From Comamonadaceae bacterium (GTDB lineage: Bacteria > Pseudomonadota > Gammaproteobacteria > Burkholderiales > Burkholderiaceae_C), in assembly GCA_027486555.1 (NCBI GenBank), contig JAIXOX010000039.1, positions 1 through 55,767 on the forward strand: DNA of 55,767 nucleotides. Direction: 5' to 3'. How positions within the stretch are numbered: position 1 is the first letter of the stretch; the number at the start of each line of letters is the position of its first letter. Made by a program: the position numbers and the translations under genes. Below the pieces are notes generated by a model that was given only the letters and a program-made list of their open reading frames with translations, was not told the DNA's origin and searched no databases. Positions 17,842-26,268 of the stretch are shown here, piece after piece.

Positions 17842-18722
17842 GCCAGCGCCTTTCGCAGCCAAGCACTCACCCGGTCTGCCAAGGCCACCAGCGCAATGAA
17901 CACCAGCAGCAAAGTGGCCACCTCCCCGCCGTTGAACATCTTCATCGAGTTGTCCAACTGCTGTCCCAAGCCGCCCGCGCCCACAAAGCCCAACACCACC
18001 GAGGAGCGGATCGCGCATTCCCAGCGGTAAACGGTGTACGACGCGAGTTCCGCCGCGTGGCTGGGCAGCAGCGCATACACAAAGGCCTGCAGACGGCCAA
18101 TGCCGTTGCGCATCAGGGTTTGGGTGGCGTGGCTTTCACCACTTTCCAAAATCTCGGCATACACCTTGCCCAGCATGCCGCCGTAAGTCAGCGCAATGGC
18201 CAACACGCCCGCAGTCGGCCCCAAACCCACCACACGCACAAACACCAATGCCCAGATCAATTCTGGAATGCTGCGCAACACAATCAAAGTGGCCCGCACG
18301 CACCAGCGCATCACGGCTGGCCAGCGGTCCATGCGGCCTGACAAAGCTGAGAGCGACAAGACCCGCGTGGCCAGCAAGCTCAAAGGCACGGCCAGCACCA
18401 GCGCCAGGGTGACGCCTGCAGTCGCCATGGCCACGGTGCGCCAGGTTTCGCGCACCACCATCTGCAGAAATTCGGCGTTGTAAACCAACGGCCAAAAGCT
18501 GCTCAGAAAGTTGGCGGTGACTTTGCGGTTCTCGGGCTCCCAGAGCACCCACAAACGGAATTCGGTGGCCACACCCAGCGGCCACAAGAGCACCAAAGCC
18601 AAGCTGATCCAAAACACACGCCCAGCAAAAGCAGGGTCGCGCGCAGGTGCTTGCGTGTGCGGGCGAACAGGCGGCAAACCGGATGGACGGTCTGCAGACG
18701 AAGGGGAGACAGCGAGCGACAT
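17838..18722 (-). CDS. PhnE-like ABC transporter permease (first)
   Basis: 294 aa. A Pro-rich cytoplasmic N-terminus (about 1-30) precedes six helices. The loop EILESGESHATQTLMRNGIG and the block YRWECAIRSSVVLGFVGAGG are PhnE signatures. It shares the ECAIR/ENNIR and GAGGLGQ motifs with the second permease, so the two look like diverged duplicates. It starts 34 bp after the ATPase gene stop and is translationally coupled to the second permease. Confidence 0.88.
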   Translation of the reverse strand: MSLAVSPSSADRPSGLPPVRPHTQAPARDPAFAGRVFWISLALVLLWPLGVATEFRLWVLWEPENRKVTANFLSSFWPLVYNAEFLQMVVRETWRTVAMATAGVTLALVLAVPLSLLATRVLSLSALSGRMDRWPAVMRWCVRATLIVLRSIPELIWALVFVRVVGLGPTAGVLAIALTYGGMLGKVYAEILESGESHATQTLMRNGIGRLQAFVYALLPSHAAELASYTVYRWECAIRSSVVLGFVGAGGLGQQLDNSMKMFNGGEVATLLLVFIALVALADRVSAWLRKALA

Positions 18723-18756
18723 CTGCGAGACCCGTGGCTTGAAAAACCTGCCCGCC

Positions 18757-19611
18757 TCAGCGGCAGTGCATCACCACGGGCGCGGGTGCTTCGGTTGTGG
18801 CCTCTTGCAGGGCCAAGGGCAGCGCCTCGCCGCGCAACTCGTGTTCGTACTGGTCGTACAAATGCGCCAAGCGCTCGGGGCTGACTTGTGCGGCGGGCAA
18901 GTCAAACACCAGCTGCCCGTCGCGCAGACCGATGATGCGGGGAAAGTGCGCCAGTGCCATGTCCACCTGGTGCAGCGTGGCCACCAATGTAGTTTGACGT
19001 TCACGCGCCAGCCCCACCAGCGCGGCCATGGCCATGCGGGCACGCATCGGGTCGAGCGCTGACAAAGGCTCATCGATCAACCACAGGCTGGCCGGGGCCA
19101 ACAGGGCACGGGCCAGACCCACGCGTTGACGCTCGCCACCCGACAAGCGGTCGACGCGTTCAAACAATTTGTCGCCCAAGTCAAAGTGCACCAGCGCTTC
19201 GTAAGCGGCCGGAATGTCCGTCGGGTAAAACAGCGAACGCAAACTGGCCCACAAACCCATGGCGGGCAAACGCCCAGCCAGCACCGCGGTCACCACACGT
19301 TGGCGCGGCGGCAAGGGCGGGACCTGCGGGGCCAGAAACAACTGGCCACGCAAACGGCGCAAGGCCCGTGCGGGCAAGGTCCAGGGGTTCACCCCGGCCA
19401 GCTGCAGCTGGCCCTTCGTGGGCGGCTGGGCACTGGCCAGCACCTGCAACAAGGTCGTCTTGCCCGCGCCCGAAGGACCAATGACGGCCACTTGCTCGCC
19501 AGCGGCAAGCTGCAAATTCAATGCACGCAAGGCCGCAGGTGCACCCGGCAGCGCGGCCGGATGCCTGGCTTCCAGGGATTGAAGGTCGATGTTCACCGCG
19601 CTGCTGCTCAA
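18757..19611 (-). CDS. PhnC-like ABC transporter ATP-binding protein
   Basis: 284 aa. Walker A GPSGAGKT is at 45-52, signature LSGGERQRVGLARALL near 155-170, and Walker B/D-loop SLWLIDEPLSALDP directly after. It energises the importer encoded by its neighbours. It begins 3 bp after the binding-protein stop. Residues 8-25 form a short Ala/Pro-rich insertion relative to E. coli PhnC. Full length and all nucleotide-binding motifs are intact. Confidence 0.92.
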   Translation of the reverse strand: MSSSAVNIDLQSLEARHPAALPGAPAALRALNLQLAAGEQVAVIGPSGAGKTTLLQVLASAQPPTKGQLQLAGVNPWTLPARALRRLRGQLFLAPQVPPLPPRQRVVTAVLAGRLPAMGLWASLRSLFYPTDIPAAYEALVHFDLGDKLFERVDRLSGGERQRVGLARALLAPASLWLIDEPLSALDPMRARMAMAALVGLARERQTTLVATLHQVDMALAHFPRIIGLRDGQLVFDLPAAQVSPERLAHLYDQYEHELRGEALPLALQEATTEAPAPVVMHCR

Positions 19612-19614
19612 GCT

Positions 19615-20490
19615 TTAGAGCAAGCCTGCGCTGCGGGCAGCAGACTCCAGACCTTTGTAGTTCTCAGGTGTGGTGGGCACGTAGCGGGTGGCACGGTTGA
19701 GCTTCAAAATCTCTGCGTGCTCGGGGTTGGCGGGGTTCAGGGCCAATAAGGCGGCCTTGATTTTTTCGCGCAGATCGGCAGGCATGTCGGCATGCACCGA
19801 CCAGTTGTAGTTGAAGTACGGCGCGGTGGTGAAGAACACGTTCACGTCTTGGGTGTTGACCTTGTTTTCGGCCACGAACTTTTTCCAGACCGTGATGTCC
19901 AGGGCCGCAGCGTCGACTTTGCCGCTGACCACCGAGGCGATGGTGGCGTCGTGCGCGCCGCTGTAGGCGATGCGCTTGAAGTCTTTTTCAGGTTCGATGT
20001 TGGCTTGCAGCAAGAAACTGCGCGGCATCAGGTGGCCCGAGGTGCTGCTTTGCGAACCAAAAGAGACTTGCTTGCCCTTCATGTCGGCCAAGGTCTTGAT
20101 GCCCGAGTTGGTCTTGGCGATGAACACCGACTGGAATTTGGTGTCTTCTTCGCGCTGAGCCAAAGGAACGATCTTGCCGCCTGATCGGATGCTGGCTTGC
20201 ACAAAGGTGAAGCCCCCAAACCAGACCACGTCCACTTTTTTATTCACCAAAGACTCCACAGCAGCCGGGTAGTCAGTCACGGGTGTGAACTGCACCTTCA
20301 TGCCCAGCTGCTTTTCCAGGTAATTGGCCAAGGGCGTGAATTTGCGCACCTGCTCGGTGGCGGCCTCTTCAGGGATGGTGGTCACGCGCAGCGTGGTTTG
20401 AGCTTGGGCGGTCGACGCAAAGGTGGCCGACAAAGCCAGCAAACCCATGCAGGCACCAGACAGAATTTTGGATAAAAAAGCATTCAACAT
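19615..20490 (-). CDS. PhnD-like periplasmic binding protein, probable selenium oxyanion receptor
   Basis: 291 aa from the ATG at 20488-20490. It has a signal peptide ending near AQA-QT, then a PhnD-type fold with VTTIPEEAATEQVRKFTPL at the start of the mature protein, WFGGFTFVQA and SFGSQSSTSGHLMP around the anion site. Phosphonate and phosphite receptors share this fold. However, no C-P lyase, phosphonatase or phosphite dehydrogenase gene is present, and the operon diverges from egtD beside the selenoneine genes. From memory, close relatives beside selD are annotated as putative selenate ABC receptors. I infer uptake of a selenium oxyanion; phosphonate remains the alternative. Confidence 0.8.
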   Translation of the reverse strand: MLNAFLSKILSGACMGLLALSATFASTAQAQTTLRVTTIPEEAATEQVRKFTPLANYLEKQLGMKVQFTPVTDYPAAVESLVNKKVDVVWFGGFTFVQASIRSGGKIVPLAQREEDTKFQSVFIAKTNSGIKTLADMKGKQVSFGSQSSTSGHLMPRSFLLQANIEPEKDFKRIAYSGAHDATIASVVSGKVDAAALDITVWKKFVAENKVNTQDVNVFFTTAPYFNYNWSVHADMPADLREKIKAALLALNPANPEHAEILKLNRATRYVPTTPENYKGLESAARSAGLL

Positions 20491-20650
20491 GGTGGGCTTC
20501 CCATAAAACAAACAAAGCTGATTAAAACCTGAATTCAAGACACCAGACTCCACAGGGCAGAAAGAGCACCCACACAACTGGGAAGGGGTTTGTCCAAAGG
20601 ACTTGCTTATGCCAGTCGCCACCCACAGAGTGTCTGCACTAACATGCCGC

Positions 20651-21619
20651 ATGACCACGCCCCAATTCATCCAGCTTTACCAGCACAACGCCGCTGCCGT
20701 GGCGCAAGAACTCTTGCAGGGCCTGAACGCGCCGCAGGCCTTTACTTCTCCTAAATACCTGTACGACGCCCTGGGCTCGCGCCTTTTTGAGGCCATCACC
20801 GAGCTGCCCGAATACGACCTGACCCGAACCGAGGCCGAGTTGATGCGGTTGCACAGCGCCAGCATGGCCGCCCAACTGCCGCGCGGCGCGTGCTGGATCG
20901 ACTTGGGCGCAGGCAATTGCGAAAAAGCCGGGCGTTTGCTCGGCCCCATGGGCGCGGGCCGCTATGTGGCGGTGGACATCTCGGTCGACTTTGTGCGCCA
21001 GGCGCTGGACGTGCTTCAGCGCCAGCACCCCAGCTTGCCCATGGCGGGTCTGGGCGTGGACTTTTCTGGCGGCCTGCCGCTGCCCACTGAGCTGGCGCTC
21101 GACCCGGCGCAGCCGCGTGTGCTGTTTTACCCGGGTTCGAGCATCGGCAACTTCACACCCGAGCAGGCGCTGGATTTTCTGCGCAATCTGCACAGCGCCT
21201 GCGGATCAGCACCCGGCAGCGGTTTGCTGATCGGGGTGGACTTGCTCAAGGACCCGGCCGAAATGGAGGCCGCCTACGACGACGCTCTGGGCGTGACCGC
21301 CGCCTTCGACCTGAATTTGTTGCTGCACATCAACCGGCTGGTGGGCAGTAACTTTGCAGTGCGTGATTGGCGACACCTGTCACGCTTCAACGCACCGCTG
21401 TCGCGTGTCGAGATGCACCTGCAGGCAAGCCACGCAGTCACCGTGCAGTGGCCCGGTGGGCATCGCCAGTTTGCAGCAGGCGAGACCATCCACACCGAAA
21501 ACGCCTGCAAGTGGACTGTACCGAGCTTTGAGGCCTTGCTGCGGTCGGCGGGCTTTGCCTCGACCCACGCCTGGACCGACCCAGCCCACCGGTTTGCGGT
21601 GTTTTGGGCGGGGGCCTGA
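20651..21619 (+). CDS. egtD: L-histidine N-alpha-methyltransferase EgtD
   Basis: 322 aa, standard for EgtD. It trimethylates histidine with three SAM to give hercynine. The N-terminal block SPKYLYDALGSRLFEAITELPEYDLTR is split here across 30-56, with the typical TEAEL sequence after it. The SAM site IDLGAGNCEKAGRLL and the FYPGSSIGNF segment are present. The ATG at 20651 follows the divergent 160-bp region shared with the ABC operon. Hercynine is the shared precursor of ergothioneine and selenoneine. It converges on senA, 7 bp away, so the two are not co-transcribed. Confidence 0.95.
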   Translation: MTTPQFIQLYQHNAAAVAQELLQGLNAPQAFTSPKYLYDALGSRLFEAITELPEYDLTRTEAELMRLHSASMAAQLPRGACWIDLGAGNCEKAGRLLGPMGAGRYVAVDISVDFVRQALDVLQRQHPSLPMAGLGVDFSGGLPLPTELALDPAQPRVLFYPGSSIGNFTPEQALDFLRNLHSACGSAPGSGLLIGVDLLKDPAEMEAAYDDALGVTAAFDLNLLLHINRLVGSNFAVRDWRHLSRFNAPLSRVEMHLQASHAVTVQWPGGHRQFAAGETIHTENACKWTVPSFEALLRSAGFASTHAWTDPAHRFAVFWAGA

Positions 21620-21626
21620 AGGCGAA

Positions 21627-22883
21627 CTAAAGCTTGACCGAGCGAAACCCCGCAAAAATGTCGCGCCGCTCGGGCACAAAGAAGTTGCGGTAGCGCACAT
21701 CCACCACATGCGACGAGGTGGCCGCACAGGCCCCGCGCAGCACACGGTGCGTGTGCCACCAGGGTTCGGAATAGTCGCGGTAAGGATGGGCCTTAAAACC
21801 GGGGTAAGGCGCAAAGGCGCTGGCCGTCCATTCCCACACCTGGCCCCATGCAAATCCGGGGGTGTGCACAGCGCATTCCCATTCGGCCTCGGTGGGCAAA
21901 CGCCTTCCTGCCCATTGGCACCAGGCTTGGGCGTCATGCGCGTTGACATGCACCACTGGGCTGTTCAGGTCCATGGCTTGCCATTGGCCAAAGCGCTGCA
22001 CTTGCCAATCACCGCCTGCCACCAGCCGCACATGGGGTGGCAGCGCGTGGCCAGTGGCCTGCAAGAACGGCACATAGCGGGCCCAACTGACCGGTAAGGC
22101 ATCGATTTCCAAAGCGGCCAGTGCCACCGGGTGTGCAGGGCATTCGTTGTCAAACGCAAAGCCCAAGCCTTGGTGCCCGAGCGTCCAGGTTTGCGCGGGC
22201 AAATTCAGCTGCGCTGCCGAACGGTCACCCCCTGCATCGCCTTGAGGCAACACCGGGCGGGCACACCACACCTGTGGCAAATGCAAACCCAGGGCCTGCG
22301 CCATGTAGACCGAGGCTTCGTTGTGCATGTCCTCGTGTTGCAGCACCAGACGCCAAAAGTACAAAGCCTCGTCACGGGCAGCGGGCTGCAAGTCTTGCAA
22401 GGCGTGCAAGTGGTCCAGGCTGCGCTGCAGCACCTCGGCCATGTAGGCGCGTGTCTGCTGCAAATCGGGCAGGGCCAGCACCCAGCGGCTGTCGTGGGCG
22501 ACTTCGCTGGAGTTGTAAAACCCATCGGCATACGGCAGCAGCGACGCATCAAACACGTCACCGCTGCGCGCACTGCGCGTGCCCGAAAGGCGATGGCGGT
22601 TGCGCACCGTCCACCACTCCTGAAACCAGGCGATGTGGCCCCACTCCCACAGCGGCGGGTTCATGCCGGACAGGGGCGGCACCGACAAGTCGGGCAAGGC
22701 GTCTTGCCAGGCTTGCATCAGGCCCAAGGTGCGGGCACGGGTCGTTTGCAAGGCCTGGGCCAAAGCCGCAGGACCGGCAGTGCGCACGGCGCTGTGCACC
22801 GGCCCCAAAAAACCGCCCGAATTCCGCCCACTGCCCTGCCCCGTTAGGGACTGCCCTTCAGCTGTCGGGGTACTGTCATTCAT
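21627..22883 (-). CDS. senA: Selenoneine synthase SenA (EgtB family)
   Basis: 418 aa if the ATG at 22881-22883 is used. DinB_2 domain then FGE-sulfatase domain, as in EgtB. The non-heme iron ligands are visible: H83 in WGHIAWF and H183/H187 in QHEDMHNEA. The C-terminal region has VWEWTASAF and PYRDYSEPWW. Such enzymes join hercynine to a sulfur or selenium donor by C-S or C-Se bond formation. The divergent neighbour is SenB and the next gene a SelD, so the selenosugar-using SenA is the better call than EgtB. The first 30 residues are low complexity, and GTG codons at 22799 or 22787 are alternative starts. Confidence 0.85.
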   Translation of the reverse strand: MNDSTPTAEGQSLTGQGSGRNSGGFLGPVHSAVRTAGPAALAQALQTTRARTLGLMQAWQDALPDLSVPPLSGMNPPLWEWGHIAWFQEWWTVRNRHRLSGTRSARSGDVFDASLLPYADGFYNSSEVAHDSRWVLALPDLQQTRAYMAEVLQRSLDHLHALQDLQPAARDEALYFWRLVLQHEDMHNEASVYMAQALGLHLPQVWCARPVLPQGDAGGDRSAAQLNLPAQTWTLGHQGLGFAFDNECPAHPVALAALEIDALPVSWARYVPFLQATGHALPPHVRLVAGGDWQVQRFGQWQAMDLNSPVVHVNAHDAQAWCQWAGRRLPTEAEWECAVHTPGFAWGQVWEWTASAFAPYPGFKAHPYRDYSEPWWHTHRVLRGACAATSSHVVDVRYRNFFVPERRDIFAGFRSVKL

Positions 22884-22899
22884 GTATAAAACGCCCATG
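22862..22899 (+). promoter_or_regulatory. Compact promoter between senA and senB
   Basis: A TATAAA hexamer at 22885-22890 lies six bases before the senB ATG at 22897, so +1 would fall on the start codon. A partial -35 (CTGTCG) sits at 22862-22867 with a 17-bp spacer. The opposing senA ATG at 22881-22883 leaves only 13 bp between the genes, so this promoter overlaps senA's annotated 5' end. Confidence 0.4.
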
Positions 22900-23871
22900 C
22901 AAAAACTTCGTGTGGTCATTGTCAGCCCTGCTTTGGCCGATGCCAACAACGGCAACTGGCAAACGGCGCGACGCTGGCAAAACCTGTTGTCACCGCATTC
23001 TGCCCGCATCGTGCGCCAGTGGCCCGACGCCCAAGCTGGCGAAGACCAAGTGCTGCTGGCCCTGCACGCCCGCCGCTCGGCCGACTCGGTGCTGGCATGG
23101 CACACGCAGCGCAGCCAGCGGGGCCTGGGTGTGGTGCTCACGGGCACCGACCTGTACCGGGACATTACCCACGACCCGCAAGCCCAACAGTCCTTGGTGC
23201 TGGCCCGGTCGCTGGTGGTGTTGCAAGGTTTGGGCATCGCCAGCTTGCCGCGGATTCACCAGGCCAAAGCCCGCATCATTTTTCAGTCCACCGGCCAGCG
23301 CCGTACCCTGCCCAAGACCTCCCGCCACTTGCGCGTGGTGATGGTGGGGCACCTGCGCGACGAAAAAGACCCGCTCACGCTCATGTCTGCTGCGCGCTTG
23401 TTGCCCCCAAACAGCGGCATCCTGATCGACCACATTGGCGCGCCACTCGATGCGGCGCTGGGCCAGGCTGCGCAGGCTACGCAAACCCAGTGCCCGCATT
23501 ACCGCTGGCTGGGTGCTTTGCCACATGCGCAAACACTGCAGCGCATCCAGCGTGCCCACCTGCTGGTGCACACCAGCCGCATGGAAGGCGGGGCGCATGT
23601 GCTGATGGAGGCCATTTGCAGCGGCACGCCCGTGCTGGCCTCACGCATCGACGGCAACATGGGCCTGCTGGGCACCGATTACACAGGCGTTTTTGAGCCC
23701 GGTGATGCAAAAGGGCTGGCACAACTGCTGCTGGCGTGCCGCGCGCCTTTGAGAGGCCCTGCAGTGGTGGCACACTTGCAGCATCAGTGCGCTTTGCGCG
23801 CGCCCTTGTTTGAACCACAGGCCGAACGCGCCGCCTTGCACCGCTGGGTGCAAGACCTCTGGACCCTTTGA
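22897..23871 (+). CDS. senB: Selenosugar synthase SenB (glycosyltransferase)
   Basis: 324 aa from the ATG at 22897; an ATG at 22882 adds five residues. It belongs to the glycosyltransferase group once known as a TIGR04348-type family and now shown, from published work on Variovorax as I recall it, to make selenosugar from selenophosphate and a UDP-sugar. N-terminal VVIVSPALADANNGNWQTA is diagnostic, and the GT-B C-terminal half shows HTSRMEGGAHVLMEA with the donor-binding glutamate. The stop overlaps the senC start by one base (TGATG), so the two are coupled. No ribosome site is evident. Confidence 0.9.
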   Translation: MQKLRVVIVSPALADANNGNWQTARRWQNLLSPHSARIVRQWPDAQAGEDQVLLALHARRSADSVLAWHTQRSQRGLGVVLTGTDLYRDITHDPQAQQSLVLARSLVVLQGLGIASLPRIHQAKARIIFQSTGQRRTLPKTSRHLRVVMVGHLRDEKDPLTLMSAARLLPPNSGILIDHIGAPLDAALGQAAQATQTQCPHYRWLGALPHAQTLQRIQRAHLLVHTSRMEGGAHVLMEAICSGTPVLASRIDGNMGLLGTDYTGVFEPGDAKGLAQLLLACRAPLRGPAVVAHLQHQCALRAPLFEPQAERAALHRWVQDLWTL

Positions 23872-26237
23872 TGCAATCTTCCAATCAACCTGTGCTGCGC
23901 GATCTGGTGCTGGTCGGTGGTGGCCACAGCCATGTGGGCGTGCTGCGCATGTTCGCCATGAAGCCCGAACCCGGCGTGCGCATCACCTTGATCTGCACCG
24001 ACATCGACACCCCTTACTCGGGCATGCTGCCGGGCTACATTTCGGGGCACTACAGCTTTGACGAAGTGCACATTGATCTGGGCCGCCTGTGCGCGTTTGC
24101 CGGGGCACGCCTGTTCCATACTGGCGTGATCGGCATTGACCGCAAGGCCCAAAAAGTCATTTGCAACAACCGGCCTCCGGTGCCTTACGACCTGTTGTCG
24201 ATCAACATTGGATCGACACCTCAAATGCGCCATGTCGATGGCGCGCAGGCCTTGGCTGTGCCGGTCAAGCCCATTGCGCAGTTCAATCAGCGCTGGTTGG
24301 CCCTGATGGACAAGGCACGCCAATGGCCCGCACACCGTGGCCCCATGACAATTGCCGTGGTCGGCGCAGGAGCGGGTGGCGTGGAACTGGTGCTGTCCAT
24401 GCAGTACCGCTTGCGCAACGAGTTCAAGGCTCTGTTGCGCAACCCGGAAGACCTGCAATTCGTGCTGCTGACTTCTGGCGAGCACATTTTGCCCACGCAC
24501 AATCCGGGTGTACGTGCGCGCTTTGCCAAGGTTCTGCTCGAACGCAAGGTCGTCGTGCACACCCATGCCGAAGTGGTGCAGGTCTCGCCTGGCTGTCTGC
24601 ACACGCACGATGGTCGCACCTTTGATGCCGATGAAACCATGTGGGTCACCCAGGCCGGTGGCCCCGATTGGTTGCAAAGCACCGGCCTGGCTTTGGATAA
24701 AAAAGGGTTCATTTTGGTACACCCCCAACTGCAATCCCTGAATGATCCCTTGGTCTTTGCAGCGGGCGACATCGCTTCGTTTATGGAGCGCCCGCTGGAG
24801 AAAGCCGGCGTGTTTGCCGTGCGCATGGCCAAGCCCTTGGCCGAGAATTTGCGCCGCAGTCTGCGCGGTGACAAGCTGCTGGCCTACGAGCCGCAACGGC
24901 ATTGGTTGGCCCTCATCTCGACCGGCAACCCCTTTGCCGTAGCCTCGCGCGGGTCGCTGAGTTTTGCCGGTGCCTGGGTCTGGCGCTGGAAGGACCGCAT
25001 CGACCGGGCGTTCATGCGTCGCTTTACCGAGTTCCCTGACATGCCGGGGCTGAACGGCCCCCCCCAACCCGGGGCCAACGTCCGCGAAGCCGTGCAGGCC
25101 ATGGGGCAACTGCTCAAGGACATTCAGGCGAAAGGCAAGGCGCCCAGCACTCGGCTGACGCTGACGAGCGAAGAATCGCTGCAAGCCATTTCGGCCATCG
25201 CCATGCGCTGCGGCGGTTGCGGCGCCAAAGTCGGCTCAAACATCTTGTCCCGCGCTTTAGGCAAATTGCAACCGATGGAGCATCCGGATGTGCTGATCGG
25301 CCTGCATTCGCCGGACGACGCAGCCGTCGTGCGCGTGCCAACGGGCATGGCCGTGGTGCAAACCGTGGACTTTTTCCGAGCGTTCATCGACGACCCTTAT
25401 CTGTTTGGCAAAGTCGCGGCCAACCATGCTTTGGGTGATATTTTTGCCATGGGTGCCGAACCGCAAACGGCCACGGCCGTGGTCACCGTCCCGCCCGGTC
25501 TGGAAAGCAAGGTGGAAGATCTGCTGACGCAAATGATGAGCGGCGCTGTCGAAGTGCTGAACGCTGCCGGGTGCGCACTGGTGGGCGGCCACACGGGCGA
25601 AGGCGCAGAGCTGGCCTTGGGCTTTGCCATCAATGGCCTGATCGACAAAAAAATGAAAGGCGTGCTGCGCAAAGGCGGCATGAAAGCGGGCGATGTGCTG
25701 GTGTTGACCAAGCCCATTGGCACCGGCACACTTTTTGCGGCACACGCCCGCCATCGGGCCAAAGGTCGCTGGATCGATGCGGCACTGCAGTCCATGGTGC
25801 TGTCCAACCAATCGGGCGCAGGCATTTTGCGCACCCACGGCGCCACCGCTTGCACCGACCTGACCGGTTTCGGTTTGCTGGGTCACCTGGTGGAAATGAC
25901 GCGGCCGTCTGGCGTGGACGCCGAGTTGCAGCTGAGCAACCTGCCCTTGCTGGATGGCGCGGTGGACTGCGTGCAGGCGGGCATTGTCAGCTCTTTGCAA
26001 CCGGCCAATGTGCGCCTGCGCCGCGCCCTGCGCAATGGTGAGGAGTTCATCAACGACCCCCGCTACCCCTTGCTGTTTGACCCACAAACCGCAGGTGGCC
26101 TGCTCGCCAGCGTGCCCGCAGCACAAGCCGAAGCTTGCGTGCAGGCCCTCAAGGCCGCAGGCTACCCGCACACCGCCATCATTGGTCGCATCACCGCGCA
26201 AGGCTTTGCCATCGAGCCGTTGTTGTTGAAAACTTGA
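23871..26237 (+). CDS. senC: Flavoprotein-selenide,water dikinase fusion (SenC/SelD)
   Basis: 788 aa. Residues 1 to about 400 form a pyridine-nucleotide-disulfide (NDH-2-like) oxidoreductase: FAD motif LVLVGGGHSHVG (13-24), NAD motif VVGAGAGGVELV and a QSLNDPLVFAAGDIAS block. A linker at about 400-435 leads to SelD at 440-788, with C450 and K453 (GCGAK) matching E. coli Cys17/Lys20. SelD makes selenophosphate from selenide and ATP. The flavin half may reduce a selenium species to selenide for its partner; that is inference. It is translationally coupled to senB and followed by a bicupin 31 bp later. Confidence 0.92.
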   Translation: MQSSNQPVLRDLVLVGGGHSHVGVLRMFAMKPEPGVRITLICTDIDTPYSGMLPGYISGHYSFDEVHIDLGRLCAFAGARLFHTGVIGIDRKAQKVICNNRPPVPYDLLSINIGSTPQMRHVDGAQALAVPVKPIAQFNQRWLALMDKARQWPAHRGPMTIAVVGAGAGGVELVLSMQYRLRNEFKALLRNPEDLQFVLLTSGEHILPTHNPGVRARFAKVLLERKVVVHTHAEVVQVSPGCLHTHDGRTFDADETMWVTQAGGPDWLQSTGLALDKKGFILVHPQLQSLNDPLVFAAGDIASFMERPLEKAGVFAVRMAKPLAENLRRSLRGDKLLAYEPQRHWLALISTGNPFAVASRGSLSFAGAWVWRWKDRIDRAFMRRFTEFPDMPGLNGPPQPGANVREAVQAMGQLLKDIQAKGKAPSTRLTLTSEESLQAISAIAMRCGGCGAKVGSNILSRALGKLQPMEHPDVLIGLHSPDDAAVVRVPTGMAVVQTVDFFRAFIDDPYLFGKVAANHALGDIFAMGAEPQTATAVVTVPPGLESKVEDLLTQMMSGAVEVLNAAGCALVGGHTGEGAELALGFAINGLIDKKMKGVLRKGGMKAGDVLVLTKPIGTGTLFAAHARHRAKGRWIDAALQSMVLSNQSGAGILRTHGATACTDLTGFGLLGHLVEMTRPSGVDAELQLSNLPLLDGAVDCVQAGIVSSLQPANVRLRRALRNGEEFINDPRYPLLFDPQTAGGLLASVPAAQAEACVQALKAAGYPHTAIIGRITAQGFAIEPLLLKT

Positions 26238-26268
26238 ACGCCTGAGCACCTGTAAAGCTTGAACCCTC

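Noticed and set aside
17008..20490. Straightforward phosphonate transporter call
   Set aside because: Fold fits, but no phosphonate catabolic genes are present and the selenium context is stronger; kept only as the alternative.
22884..23237. 118-residue N-terminal extension of senA
   Set aside because: Antisense to senB and unlike EgtB/SenA proteins.
23784..25184. 466-aa antisense frame over senC
   Set aside because: Shadow of a strongly conserved flavoprotein-SelD gene; no family features.
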